8,335 nucleotides of DNA from Planococcaceae bacterium UBA3370 (GCA_002360295.1 DEQI01000071.1:972-9306); one strand, 5' to 3'; numbered from the stretch's first letter, positions 1-8,027 are shown. Made by a program: numbers and translations. The notes: generated by a model from the letters alone, not told the origin.

Positions 1-1521
1 ATTTTACGCGGTTTAAAAGAACGCTTTGAATTGCATCATGGAGTTCGCATTCATGACCGAGCAATTATTGCCTCAGCAGAATTATCAAACCGTTACATTA
101 CAGATCGTTTTTTACCAGATAAAGCGATTGATTTAATTGATGAGGCATGTGCAATGATTCGTACTGAAATCGATTCCATGCCACAGGAGTTAGACACGGT
201 AACACGCCGACTCATGCAACTAGAAATTGAGGAGCAGGCGTTACGCAAAGAGAAAGATGAAGCAAGTAAAAAACGTTTAGAAATATTGCGTGATGAAATC
301 GAACAATTAAAAGAATCATCAAGTGGTATGCGCGCACAATGGGAAGCTGAAAAGGAAGGCTTGCAATCCATTCAGAAAAAACGTGAACAGCTTGATAAAT
401 ACCGTCGTGATTTAGAAGAGGCAGAAAGTAAGTACGATTTAAATAAAGCTGCTGAATTACGTCACGGAAAAATTCCAGCGTTGGAAAAAGAGCTAGCCGC
501 ATTAGAAGCAGCATTAAGTGACGAAGAATCGCGGATTTTACGTGAAGAAGTCACTGCTGAGGAAATCGCCTCAATTGTTTCGCGTTGGACTGGTATTCCG
601 GTAACGAAGCTGGTGGAAGGAGAGCGCGAGAAATTACTGCGTTTAAAAGACACATTACATGAGCGAGTGGTAGGCCAAGATGATGCGGTAACACGTGTTA
701 CAGAGGCAGTGTGGCGTGCGCGTTCAGGAATTAAAGACCCAACAAAGCCAATAGGTTCATTTTTATTCTTAGGTCCTACAGGTGTCGGGAAAACAGAGCT
801 TGCGAAGTCACTCGCGGCACAGCTATTTGACTCCGAGGAGCATTTTATCCGCATCGATATGAGTGAATATATGGAAAAGCATAGTGTTTCACGTTTAGTG
901 GGTGCTCCTCCTGGCTATATCGGCTATGAAGAAGGCGGCCAATTAACAGAAGCGGTTCGTCGTAATCCGTATTCTGTCGTCTTACTGGATGAAATTGAGA
1001 AGGCACATCCAGATGTAGCAAATATTTTATTACAAATATTAGATGATGGGCGTATTACAGATAGCCAAGGTAGATTAGTGAACTTTAGTAACACAGTCAT
1101 CATTATGACATCTAATATTGGTTCTAGCTACTTATTGGAGGAAACTGAAGATGCGGAGGAGCTAGTAATGGCAGCACTTCGCCAGCACTTTAAACCAGAG
1201 CTATTAAACCGTGTCGATGATATCATTTTATTCCATGCTTTATCAGATGCACATTTCCATGCAATAGCTTGGAAATATGTTCAACAATTACAAAAGCGTG
1301 TAGCTGAGCAGGAAATTGAATTAGTTGTTTCTGAAGATGTAATTGATTGGATTGTTACACAAGGAGTTGACGTACAATTTGGTGCACGTCCATTAAAACG
1401 TTTCGTTCAACGCCATGTTGAAACAGCTGTCGCTAAAGCTTTACTACAAGGTGACGTATTACCAGGAAATACGCTAGAAGTGACAATGGAGAATAATGCA
1501 TTACAGGTTGTTAAAAAATAA
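1..1521 (+). CDS. clpB: ATP-dependent chaperone ClpB, 3' part (5' end outside window)
   Basis: ClpB is a hexameric AAA+ disaggregase that threads aggregated proteins through its pore together with the DnaK system. The frame is open from base 1 and gives 506 residues, roughly the last three fifths of a protein usually near 860 residues. Seen in order: the end of the first ATPase domain ([17 protein letters not shown]), a long charged coiled-coil middle domain (about residues 55-180 of this fragment), then the second ATPase domain. That domain has Walker A GPTGVGKT (258-265), pore loop GYIG (305-308), Walker B LLDE (D330, E331), sensor 1 in TSNIG (N372), an arginine finger in LLNRVDD (R404) and sensor 2 GAR (R463). 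The middle domain separates it from ClpA and ClpX, and its length fits ClpB better than ClpC. All visible ATPase residues are intact. B. subtilis lacks clpB, so its presence argues for another Bacillales lineage. The promoter lies outside the window. Confidence 0.97.
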   Translation: MLRGLKERFELHHGVRIHDRAIIASAELSNRYITDRFLPDKAIDLIDEACAMIRTEIDSMPQELDTVTRRLMQLEIEEQALRKEKDEASKKRLEILRDEIEQLKESSSGMRAQWEAEKEGLQSIQKKREQLDKYRRDLEEAESKYDLNKAAELRHGKIPALEKELAALEAALSDEESRILREEVTAEEIASIVSRWTGIPVTKLVEGEREKLLRLKDTLHERVVGQDDAVTRVTEAVWRARSGIKDPTKPIGSFLFLGPTGVGKTELAKSLAAQLFDSEEHFIRIDMSEYMEKHSVSRLVGAPPGYIGYEEGGQLTEAVRRNPYSVVLLDEIEKAHPDVANILLQILDDGRITDSQGRLVNFSNTVIIMTSNIGSSYLLEETEDAEELVMAALRQHFKPELLNRVDDIILFHALSDAHFHAIAWKYVQQLQKRVAEQEIELVVSEDVIDWIVTQGVDVQFGARPLKRFVQRHVETAVAKALLQGDVLPGNTLEVTMENNALQVVKK

Positions 1522-1522
1522 A

Positions 1523-1556
1523 AAAAGAGGTTGTCCAATAAAGGACAGCCTCTTTT
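1523..1556. terminator. Bidirectional intrinsic terminator between clpB and the DUF2929 gene
   Basis: A 14-bp stem (AAAAGAGGTTGTCC with GGACAGCCTCTTTT, one G-U pair) closes a six-base loop. Read rightward it begins two bases after the clpB stop and ends in TTTT. Read leftward it follows directly after the stop of the minus-strand gene and continues into a T-rich tract (complement of 1511-1522). It can therefore serve both convergent genes. Confidence 0.9.
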
Positions 1557-1558
1557 CA

Positions 1559-1750
1559 TTAATGATGGTCAGTTTCTGCAACTGGCTCATTTGGAAGTAT
1601 TGAAGCAATAATTAATACTACAATACCGAATGCTACTGAAACGATCGCACCAGCAACAAAGTCAAATGGTACACCTAGTACAGAGCTTACTACATAGTTA
1701 AGCAATGTCACTAGTAGGAACGACCATAAAAAAGTCATAATATATTGCAT
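1559..1750 (-). CDS. Small two-helix membrane protein, DUF2929 (YjzD-like)
   Basis: A 63-residue hydrophobic protein with two predicted membrane helices, about residues 4-25 and 32-54, and a short polar tail ending in Asp-His-His. The opening MQYIMTFLWSFLL and the tyrosine-valine-valine segment resemble the Bacillales DUF2929 family (YjzD of B. subtilis), as I recall it. The function of that family is unknown. I chose the ATG at 1748-1750. The GTG three codons upstream lies inside the GAGGTGA ribosome-binding site that serves this ATG at good spacing. The gene is convergent with clpB and divergent from fabH, the place where I recall this family in Bacillus. The family assignment is from memory; the membrane topology is clear from the sequence. 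Confidence 0.78.
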   Translation of the reverse strand: MQYIMTFLWSFLLVTLLNYVVSSVLGVPFDFVAGAIVSVAFGIVVLIIASILPNEPVAETDHH

Positions 1751-1806
1751 TAGATTCACCTCATAGAAGACCTGATTATCATTTTTATTTATTATTCATC
1801 TTTAAC

Positions 1807-1815
1807 ATCATACCA
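1807..1815 (-). promoter_or_regulatory. Possible extended -10 promoter for the DUF2929 gene
   Basis: On the minus strand TGG is followed by TATGAT, an extended -10 element about 57 bases before the chosen start codon. No good -35 hexamer is seen at 17 bases (TTTTCT only). It is plausible because extended -10 promoters tolerate weak -35 boxes. Confidence 0.4.
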
Positions 1816-1870
1816 TACGTTCCAGAAAAAGAAAAATAAACTTTTTTAAATGAGAGTATAAATTTTAGGA

Positions 1871-1966
1871 GTTCGAGCAGTGCCTATCTTCAGGTTTCAG
1901 CTCCTCAAGTTTGCAGGCCGTTCAACGCTTGTCGAGCTGAACAAGGCGCTTGCACATTTTTCGAAC
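1871..1966. repeat. Long imperfect hairpin, probable dispersed intergenic repeat
   Basis: This stretch is richer in G+C than its surroundings and folds end to end. Nested arms are GTTCGA (1871-1876) with TCGAAC (1961-1966), AGTGCC (1879-1884) with GGCGCT (1945-1950, one G-U pair), TTCAGCTC (1896-1903) with GAGCTGAA (1934-1941), and CAAG (1906-1909) with CTTG (1928-1931). The right half, around CTGAACAAGGCGCTTG, resembles from memory the end of a repeat scattered between genes in many Bacillaceae genomes. No coding role is visible. It ends about 30 bases before the -35 box of the fabH promoter. The fold is seen directly; the dispersed-repeat identity is recalled, not searched. Confidence 0.65.
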
Positions 1967-1997
1967 ATTTTGTGTCGGAACAGTGAAAAATTATTAG

Positions 1998-2026
1998 TTG
2001 CACATAGAAAAATTGTTAGCTATAAT
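1998..2026 (+). promoter_or_regulatory. Sigma-A promoter of the fabH-fabF operon
   Basis: TTGCAC (1998-2003) and a perfect TATAAT (2021-2026) are separated by 17 bases. Transcription would start near 2033, leaving a leader of about 42 bases that includes the AAGGGG ribosome-binding site at 2061-2066. No convincing FapR operator (consensus near TTAGTACCTGGTACTAA) overlaps it. Confidence 0.8.
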
Positions 2027-2074
2027 TATGACCAAGTGTTAATAATAAGTGGTAATTGCAAAGGGGATGTTTAT

Positions 2075-3013
2075 ATGAATGCAGGCATAATTGGAATGGG
2101 CAAATATGTACCTGAAAAAATAGTAACAAATGCTGATTTTGAGAAAATTTTAGATACAAGTGATGAGTGGATTCGTACTCGAACAGGAATTGAACAACGC
2201 CGTATAGCTGAAAAAACAGAGGAAACATCGGATATGGCATACAAGGCAGCTGTGGATGCAATTGAATCGGCAGGTATTACTGCTGAACAAATCGGTTTCA
2301 TTTTAGTTGCGACTGTTACACCCGATCAAGCTTTTCCGAGTGTAGCCTGTCAAGTACAGGAACGTATTGGGGCTAAAAATGCTGCTGCAATGGATATTTC
2401 TGCTGCTTGCTCAGGTTTTATTTATGGATTAGCAACAGCGAAGCAATTTATTGAAAGTAATAGTTATGAATATATATTAGTAATAGGTGTTGAAAAGCTT
2501 ACCAAGTTAATAGACTGGGAAGATCGAAATACGGCTATTTTGTTTGGCGATGGAGCTAGTGCAGTGGTCGTTTCGAAAGTATCGGAAGGTAGAGGAATTT
2601 TATCATTCGAGCTAGGTGCTGATGGTACAGGTGGTAAACATTTATTCTGTAATGATAAGAAAACGATTTCTATGAATGGTCGTGAAGTATTCAAATTTGC
2701 AGTACGTCAAATGGGTGAATCGGCCATGAATGTAGTCGAAAAAGCAGGATTGACAAAAGAGGATGTCAATTATTTAATTCCACATCAAGCGAATATTCGT
2801 ATTATGGAAGCTGCTCGTGAAAGACTAGGCTTGCCAGAAGAAAAAATGTCTAAAACCATTCACAAATATGGGAATACGTCAGCAGCATCAATTGGTCTAT
2901 CACTTTTCGATGATTTACAAGAAGGAAATGTAAAAGATGATGATTTAATTGTATTAGTAGGCTTTGGTGGCGGTTTAACATGGGGTGCCGTAGCGATTCG
3001 CTGGGGGAAATAA
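2075..3013 (+). CDS. fabH: Beta-ketoacyl-ACP synthase III (FabH)
   Basis: FabH condenses an acyl-CoA primer with malonyl-ACP, the first step of type II fatty-acid synthesis in the cytoplasm. In Bacillales the primer is often branched, which sets membrane fluidity. The product is 312 residues, normal for the family. The triad is visible: Cys112 in SAACSGF, His237 in PHQAN and Asn267 in YGNTSAAS. The C-terminal [10 protein letters not shown] loop is also typical. The frame is open upstream to 1880, but the ATG at 2075 has AAGGGG eight bases before it and begins with the usual FabH N-terminus [14 protein letters not shown]. The 65 upstream codons cross the promoter and the hairpin repeat and are not coding. 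fabF follows after 18 bases, so the two form an operon. Confidence 0.97.
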   Translation: MNAGIIGMGKYVPEKIVTNADFEKILDTSDEWIRTRTGIEQRRIAEKTEETSDMAYKAAVDAIESAGITAEQIGFILVATVTPDQAFPSVACQVQERIGAKNAAAMDISAACSGFIYGLATAKQFIESNSYEYILVIGVEKLTKLIDWEDRNTAILFGDGASAVVVSKVSEGRGILSFELGADGTGGKHLFCNDKKTISMNGREVFKFAVRQMGESAMNVVEKAGLTKEDVNYLIPHQANIRIMEAARERLGLPEEKMSKTIHKYGNTSAASIGLSLFDDLQEGNVKDDDLIVLVGFGGGLTWGAVAIRWGK

Positions 3014-3031
3014 CGAAAGAGAGGGAACGTA

Positions 3032-4270
3032 ATGGAAAAACGTAGAGTAGTTGTCACAGGTATTGGCGCAGTAACACCATTAGGTAATACAATTGAAGAA
3101 ACTTGGGAAGCAATTAAAGCAGGTAGATCCGGCGTTGGACCTTTAACACGTGTAGATGCGGAAAAATTCCCAGCCAAAGTAGCTGCAGAAGTAAAAGATT
3201 TTAACATTGAACAGTTTATTGAGCGTAAAGAAGCACGTAAAATGGATCGTTTTACGCAATATGCATTAGCAGCATCTATGATGGCTGCTAAAGATGCAGA
3301 TTTAACAATTACTGAGGAGATGGCACCACGTGTAGGAGTTTGGATTGGCTCTGGTATCGGTGGTATGGAAACATTTGAACAGCAATTCTTGACATTCCAA
3401 GAGCGTGGTGTTCGTCGTGTAAGTCCATTCTTTGTACCAATGATGATTCCAGATATGGCATCAGGGCAAGTATCTATTTATTTAGGGGCAAAAGGTATTA
3501 ACTCATGTACGGTAACGGCATGTGCATCTGGAACGAATTCCATTGGTGATGCCTTTAAAGTCATTGAGCGTGGCGACGCAGATGTCATGATTACTGGCGG
3601 AGCAGAAGCGCCAATCGTACAAATGGCAGTAGCAGGATTTTGTGCCAATACAGCCTTATCATTAAATACAGATATCTCAACAGCATCTCGTCCATTCGAT
3701 GTAAACCGCGATGGATTTGTTATTGGAGAAGGTGCAGGTATTGTTATTTTAGAAGAATTAGAGCATGCGAAGGCGCGTGGCGCGAAAATTTATGGTGAGG
3801 TAATCGGCTACGGCTCAACAGGTGATGCGCATCATATTACAGCTCCAGCACCAAACGGAGAAGGGGCAGCTCGTGCAATGGCACAAGCGCTACAAGATGG
3901 TGGCATTGAACCAAGTCAAGTCGGCTATATTAATGCACATGGTACGAGTACGCCTTATAACGATTTATTCGAAACGCAAGCAGTAAAAACAGTTTTCGGT
4001 GAGCATGCCTATCAATTAGCGATGAGCTCAACGAAATCGATGACAGGTCATTTACTTGGTGCTGCGGGTGGTATTGAAGCAATCTTTACAGTTCTAGCAT
4101 TAAAAGAAGGCATTTTACCACCAACTATCAACCTACAAAATCCAGATCCTGAATGTGACCTAGATTACGTACCAAATGAAGCGCGTCAAGCATCTATTGA
4201 ATATGCATTAAGTAATTCATTAGGCTTTGGTGGGCACAATGCATGTTTATTATTTAAAAAATATTCATAA
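3032..4270 (+). CDS. fabF: Beta-ketoacyl-ACP synthase II (FabF)
   Basis: FabF carries out the chain-elongating condensation of acyl-ACP with malonyl-ACP in type II fatty-acid synthesis. The 412-residue product is full length. It has nucleophile Cys164 in TACASGTNS, His303 in [11 protein letters not shown], Lys335 and His340 in [14 protein letters not shown], and the C-terminal [10 protein letters not shown] segment. The spacing of these residues is nearly identical to E. coli FabF. The start ATG has AGAGGGAA a few bases before it and lies 18 bases after the fabH stop, so it is cotranscribed from the promoter at 1998. The operon ends at the terminator at 4328. Nothing is missing or unusual. 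Confidence 0.97.
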   Translation: MEKRRVVVTGIGAVTPLGNTIEETWEAIKAGRSGVGPLTRVDAEKFPAKVAAEVKDFNIEQFIERKEARKMDRFTQYALAASMMAAKDADLTITEEMAPRVGVWIGSGIGGMETFEQQFLTFQERGVRRVSPFFVPMMIPDMASGQVSIYLGAKGINSCTVTACASGTNSIGDAFKVIERGDADVMITGGAEAPIVQMAVAGFCANTALSLNTDISTASRPFDVNRDGFVIGEGAGIVILEELEHAKARGAKIYGEVIGYGSTGDAHHITAPAPNGEGAARAMAQALQDGGIEPSQVGYINAHGTSTPYNDLFETQAVKTVFGEHAYQLAMSSTKSMTGHLLGAAGGIEAIFTVLALKEGILPPTINLQNPDPECDLDYVPNEARQASIEYALSNSLGFGGHNACLLFKKYS

Positions 4271-4327
4271 TAGGGAGGGCGAGTGTAGTTGTAGCTGCGC
4301 TAACGGAAATCCTCTACTTGTTAAAAT

Positions 4328-4360
4328 AAAATGCGTCTAACGGATGACTAGACGCATTTT
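4328..4360. terminator. Intrinsic terminator of fabH-fabF, also usable by trpS
   Basis: A 12-bp perfect stem (AAAATGCGTCTA, 4328-4339, with TAGACGCATTTT, 4349-4360) closes a nine-base loop, followed by a T run to 4363. On the minus strand the stem leads into TTTTATTTTAAC, so it can also end trpS transcription. No other terminator is seen between the trpS stop and this point, so the trpS message probably runs antisense through the small gene at 4364-4621. Confidence 0.92.
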
Positions 4361-4363
4361 TTT

Positions 4364-5838
<1,475 letters not shown>

Positions 5839-5844
5839 CTAAAA

Positions 5845-5874
5845 ATTATAGTATAGACGTCTATATAATTGCAA
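5845..5874 (-). promoter_or_regulatory. Sigma-A promoter of trpS
   Basis: On the minus strand TTGCAA (5869-5874) and a perfect TATAAT (5845-5850) are 18 bases apart. Transcription would start near 5838, just before the T-box Stem I. The spacer contains a perfect palindrome, listed separately. Confidence 0.8.
5852..5865. repeat. 14-bp perfect palindrome inside the trpS promoter spacer
   Basis: TATAGACGTCTATA reads the same on both strands and occupies 14 of the 18 spacer bases between the -35 and -10 hexamers. The position is typical of an operator for a dimeric repressor or a MerR-type activator, but no known regulator is implied by the sequence. Confidence 0.6.
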
Positions 5875-5927
5875 ATTTATTTTATTAGTTGATTGAAAGT
5901 CAAAGATTTTGGTTACAATTTCTTTAT

Positions 5928-5986
5928 CGTACAAAAATAAAACAAAATAGATTTAATCTTGTAAATTCCCCTATATACTTTGTACG
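5928..5986. repeat. 8-bp inverted repeat with distant arms
   Basis: CGTACAAA (5928-5935) and TTTGTACG (5979-5986) are perfect reverse complements separated by 43 AT-rich bases. The arms could be two half-sites or the base of a loose stem. No function is evident. Confidence 0.4.
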
Positions 5987-5997
5987 ACACACACTAC

Positions 5998-6012
5998 TCA
6001 TAATGATTAATT
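5998..6012. promoter_or_regulatory. PerR/Fur-like box, imperfect
   Basis: TCATAATGATTAATT agrees with the 7-1-7 PerR consensus (TTATAATNATTATAA) at 11 of 15 positions, and the first twelve bases have a single mismatch. TTGTAC (5980-5985) and AATGAT (6002-6007), 16 bases apart, would make a promoter whose -10 lies in this box. Relevance comes from the known PerR control of one spx promoter in B. subtilis. The second half-site is poor and the box lies about 350 bases before spx, so the call is tentative. Confidence 0.3.
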
Positions 6013-6084
6013 ATAGGAGACGAATCAACCTATTCTTTAGGAACTTTTCTGGTGTGAAATCGTATTAGATAGTAATAATTGTTA

Positions 6085-6122
6085 ATTTTTTCTCGATTAT
6101 CTTAGGTTAATTGAGAAAAAAT
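6085..6122. repeat. 15-bp hairpin with reversed A/T polarity
   Basis: The segments 6085-6099 (ATTTTTTCTCGATTA) and 6108-6122 (TAATTGAGAAAAAAT) pair over 15 positions with one G-U pair and an eight-base loop. The T run is on the 5' arm and the A run on the 3' arm on both strands, opposite to an intrinsic terminator. It is therefore better read as an operator, an RNA structure or a repeat remnant. Confidence 0.6.
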
Positions 6123-6240
6123 AGGTGAAAGCTAATGGGGAATTGACTAGTAGGAATAGTGGAATTTTAAATGTGAATAAAATATGTTCTATTTATAGCT
6201 ATTATTTGAATATTCAATATGTGAATGAGAGGGGTTTTTG

Positions 6241-6280
6241 TTGACATCCTATATTCAAACGAAAGTGAATGGTGTATAAT
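6241..6280 (+). promoter_or_regulatory. Likely spx promoter with unusual hexamer spacing
   Basis: A perfect TTGACA (6241-6246) and a perfect TATAAT (6275-6280) lie 28 bases apart, about one helical turn more than normal. TATAAT can instead use TTCAAA (6254-6259, 15-base spacer). Transcription from it would start near 6287, giving a 5' leader of about 77 bases before spx. Confidence 0.5.
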
Positions 6281-6363
6281 GAACATATGATTTTAAATTA
6301 AATTAATTCTAAACTAAGAATTCCGTGTAAATAGATGATTAAATAATGAAAGGAAGTGTACTG

Positions 6364-6762
6364 ATGCTAGTAACATTATTTACTTCTCCAAGCTGCACAT
6401 CATGTAGAAAAGCGAAAGCATGGCTAGAAGAACATGAGATTCCATATACTGAACGAAATATTTTTTCTGAACCATTAACAATTAGTGAAATTAAGGAAAT
6501 ATTACGAATGACTGAAGATGGTACTGATGAAATTATTTCGACTCGTTCCAAAATATTTCAAAAGTTAAATGTTGATGTAGAAAACCTACCATTACAACGT
6601 TTGTATGAGCTAATTCAGGAATATCCTGGTCTGCTCCGTCGACCAATTATTTTAGATGAAAAGCGTTTGCAAGTAGGGTATAACGAAGATGAAATTCGTC
6701 GATTCTTACCACGAAAAGTACGTGCTTACCAATTACAAGAAGCACAGCGCATGGTTAACTAA
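6364..6762 (+). CDS. spx: Transcriptional regulator Spx (ArsC family)
   Basis: Spx binds the C-terminal domain of the RNA polymerase alpha subunit and redirects transcription during thiol (disulfide) stress. In unstressed cells it is degraded by ClpXP. The 132-residue product is nearly identical to B. subtilis Spx, with one extra residue after Met1. It has the redox switch CTSC at 11-14, Gly53 in EDGTDE and the LLRRPI segment (90-95), both in regions known to matter for polymerase contact, and the [12 protein letters not shown] helix. I chose ATG 6364, behind AAAGGAAGTG, over ATG 6346, because family members start at this point and the upstream ATG has no ribosome-binding site. It is monocistronic with its own terminator and lies next to mecA, the other Clp-linked regulator, as in Bacillus. 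C-terminal residues differ slightly from B. subtilis. Confidence 0.97.
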   Translation: MLVTLFTSPSCTSCRKAKAWLEEHEIPYTERNIFSEPLTISEIKEILRMTEDGTDEIISTRSKIFQKLNVDVENLPLQRLYELIQEYPGLLRRPIILDEKRLQVGYNEDEIRRFLPRKVRAYQLQEAQRMVN

Positions 6763-6780
6763 TCATTATATGGACTTTCT

Positions 6781-6820
6781 AAGATGTTGCGTCACAATAG
6801 CCGTAGCATCTTTTTATTTT
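6781..6820 (+). terminator. Intrinsic terminator of spx
   Basis: AAGATGTTGCG (6781-6791) pairs with CGTAGCATCTT (6802-6812) over 11 positions with two G-U pairs and a ten-base loop, followed by a T-rich tail. It begins 18 bases after the spx stop. Confidence 0.88.
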
Positions 6821-6858
6821 TATGTATAAAACTATGTTACATTAAATGTGTAATAATA

Positions 6859-6950
6859 GGGGACAAATTTTAGTGAGAATGGCACCGTGAAAATCTTTTT
6901 TGAGGAAGAGATAGGCGACTGTCTTAATAGTTGTTGCAAAATTTGTCTTC
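6859..6950 (+). ncRNA. Candidate structured RNA or inverted-repeat element
   Basis: GACAAATTTT (6862-6871) and AAAATTTGTC (6938-6947) are perfect reverse complements. In RNA the stem extends to 13 pairs using GGG (6859-6861) with TTC (6948-6950). Inside, 6893-6912 forms a second hairpin of eight pairs with loop TGAG. An extended -10-like TGTAATAAT (6849-6857) lies just upstream on the plus strand. No canonical terminator follows. It matches no riboswitch class that I recognise. The fold is seen; the RNA is inference. Confidence 0.3.
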
Positions 6951-7111
6951 GTTTCATATCTATAGTACAATTGAATTTCAAAATTCAAATAATTTATAGT
7001 GAGTAAATGTTTTTCCTTTTCATTTTACGGTAGAACATCATACAATAGAGTTATAGAAAATAGTTTGATTTCTACAATATTGTGGCATGTTCAACTGTTG
7101 AGAATGCATGT

Positions 7112-7189
7112 ATGAAAAAATGTTTAAGTTGTAACATAAAGGAATTAGCCGTACATGTTTATTCAACAAATGACTGTGAAGGGAGTTGA
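7112..7189 (+). CDS. Short Cys-containing frame before mecA, doubtful
   Basis: ATG at 7112 opens 25 codons starting MKKCLSCN, with cysteines at 4, 7 and 22, and a stop at 7187-7189, seven bases before the mecA start. The same frame is open back to 7064 and includes a GTG at 7082, which would give 35 residues and five cysteines. The ribosome-binding site is weak for either start (GAGA about ten bases before the ATG). It overlaps the mecA ribosome-binding site, so if translated it could be coupled to mecA. It may equally be chance. Confidence 0.25.
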   Translation: MKKCLSCNIKELAVHVYSTNDCEGS

Positions 7190-7195
7190 AGTCGA

Positions 7196-7843
7196 ATGGA
7201 CATCGAACGTATCAACGAAAATACTTTAAAACTGTTCATAACGTACAGTGATATCGAAGATCGTGGTTATACAAGAGAAGAAATTTGGTATAACCGTTCT
7301 AAAGGTGAAGAGCTGTTTTGGGATGTCATCGGTGAAGTAAATACAGATGATTATTTCGATTTAGAAGGTCCTATATGGATCCATATTAATGCATCAGAGC
7401 AAGGTCTTGAAGTGATCGTCACACGTGCGAATATGGGTATGGAAGGCGAAAGCTTGATGCAAAGTTTTGACGAAAATAGAGAAGTGTCGGCACAACTACG
7501 TGACATGGAAGATTCTGTTTATAATTCAGCTGATTCTGATGATCAAGAGGAGTCCATTTTAGTAAGTGCACGCTTTAAATTTAAAGATATAGATGAAATT
7601 ATCCCTGTTGCGAAGCGACTTGTCGTCTATGGAGCTGGTTCTGCTCTTTATAAAATGGACAATGAATATTATTTGTCAGTTGATTTTACGCCAGTTAATG
7701 ATACACGGGAACGTCGCAATGCGTTGGCTATCTTAAAGGAATATTTAAGGCCGACAAAGATAACAATTCATCGTATTGAAGAGTATGGCGAGCCAATTAT
7801 GCCGCAAGATTGCTTCGAAACCGTTATACAATACTTCTCTTAA
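7196..7843 (+). CDS. mecA: Adaptor protein MecA
   Basis: MecA links substrates to the ClpC AAA+ unfoldase and promotes ClpC hexamer assembly. In B. subtilis it targets the competence regulator ComK for ClpCP degradation and ComS relieves this. The 215-residue product is close to the usual 218. It starts with MDIERINENTLKLFITYSDIEDRGY, the substrate-binding N-domain (about 1-82). An acidic linker follows (about 92-120, including DSADSDDQEES-type sequence), then a C-terminal ClpC-binding domain (about 121-215). The start has AAGGGAG ten bases before the ATG. The gene is monocistronic with a strong terminator. This is the Bacillus adaptor, not the staphylococcal beta-lactam resistance gene of the same name. 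Its place between spx and coiA is conserved in Bacillus. Confidence 0.96.
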   Translation: MDIERINENTLKLFITYSDIEDRGYTREEIWYNRSKGEELFWDVIGEVNTDDYFDLEGPIWIHINASEQGLEVIVTRANMGMEGESLMQSFDENREVSAQLRDMEDSVYNSADSDDQEESILVSARFKFKDIDEIIPVAKRLVVYGAGSALYKMDNEYYLSVDFTPVNDTRERRNALAILKEYLRPTKITIHRIEEYGEPIMPQDCFETVIQYFS

Positions 7844-7856
7844 ATAGGTAAAGTCG

Positions 7857-7886
7857 AGAGCTGTTTTACAAAGCAGCTCTTTTTTT
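7857..7886 (+). terminator. Intrinsic terminator of mecA
   Basis: AGAGCTG (7857-7863) and CAGCTCT (7874-7880) form seven perfect pairs that can be extended into the loop by T-G and T-A pairs. A run of T reaches 7886. It starts 13 bases after the mecA stop. Confidence 0.9.
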
Positions 7887-7913
7887 GTATGGTTATACTG
7901 CTTTGCGAAAGGA

Positions 7914-7938
7914 ATGTGATAGCTGAAACTATTCACAT
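7914..7938. repeat. Small hairpin between mecA and coiA
   Basis: ATGTGATAG (7914-7922) pairs with CTATTCACAT (7929-7938) over nine positions with one bulged T and a loop CTGAAA. No T run follows in either direction, so it is not a terminator. It lies before the coiA promoter and could be an operator. Confidence 0.4.
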
Positions 7939-7974
7939 ACAATTTTTAAATTTCAACCTTTTTCCAATTTCCAT

Positions 7975-8003
7975 TTGCTAATGCTACTTCATACTTTTAC
8001 AAT
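7975..8003 (+). promoter_or_regulatory. Sigma-A promoter of coiA
   Basis: TTGCTA (7975-7980) and TACAAT (7998-8003) are 17 bases apart. Transcription would start near 8010, directly at the AAAGGAGGGGA ribosome-binding site, so the leader is short. No good ComK box (paired AAAA-N5-TTTT) is seen upstream. Confidence 0.6.
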
Positions 8004-8027
8004 AGTTGTAAAGGAGGGGAGTACATT

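Larger units (their letters stand above)
5875..6363. other. Long gene-free control region upstream of spx
   Basis: About 490 AT-rich bases with no convincing coding frame on either strand. It holds several inverted repeats and promoter-like hexamers, listed separately. A further weak promoter is possible at 5893-5919 (TTGAAA, 15 bases, TACAAT). Two related blocks occur: TATTCAA, three bases, GTGAATG at 6211-6227, and TATTCAA, six bases, GTGAATG at 6252-6271. In B. subtilis spx is driven by several promoters under different controls. The length of this region suggests layered control here as well; that is inference. Confidence 0.6.
6821..7195. other. Gene-poor region between spx and mecA
   Basis: About 375 AT-rich bases. 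It contains a 92-base inverted-repeat structure (6859-6950), an 18-base palindrome TTGAATTT-CA-AAATTCAA (6971-6988), a short palindrome ACAATATTGT (7074-7083) and a short Cys-containing frame (7112-7189). A possible mecA promoter has -10 TACAAT at 7041-7046, with only a weak TTTTCA as -35. No full gene is seen. Confidence 0.55.

Noticed and set aside
93..854. Minus-strand frames opposite clpB.
   Set aside because: They are antisense shadows of a well-supported gene, with no ribosome-binding sites and low-complexity serine-rich products.
2027..2062. FapR operator before fabH.
   Set aside because: TTAATAATAAGTGGTAA has A/T-rich similarity only; the TTAGTACC half-sites are absent.
1880..2074. 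In-frame extension of fabH to a GTG at 1880, adding 65 residues.
   Set aside because: It crosses the hairpin repeat and the sigma-A promoter. The ATG at 2075 has a good ribosome-binding site and gives the normal FabH N-terminus.
2016..3207. Minus-strand frames opposite fabH and fabF.
   Set aside because: They lie antisense to conserved coding sequence with no family resemblance or start signals.
6346..6363. Upstream ATG for spx with six extra residues.
   Set aside because: The upstream ATG has no ribosome-binding site. Its codons contain the AAAGGAAGTG site for the internal ATG, and family members start there.
6971..6988. CodY box in the palindrome before mecA.
   Set aside because: About 8 of 15 positions fit the CodY consensus, no better than expected in such AT-rich DNA.
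7745..7942. Minus-strand 65-codon frame across the mecA end and terminator.
   Set aside because: It runs through the mecA terminator and antisense to conserved mecA codons; no ribosome-binding site.
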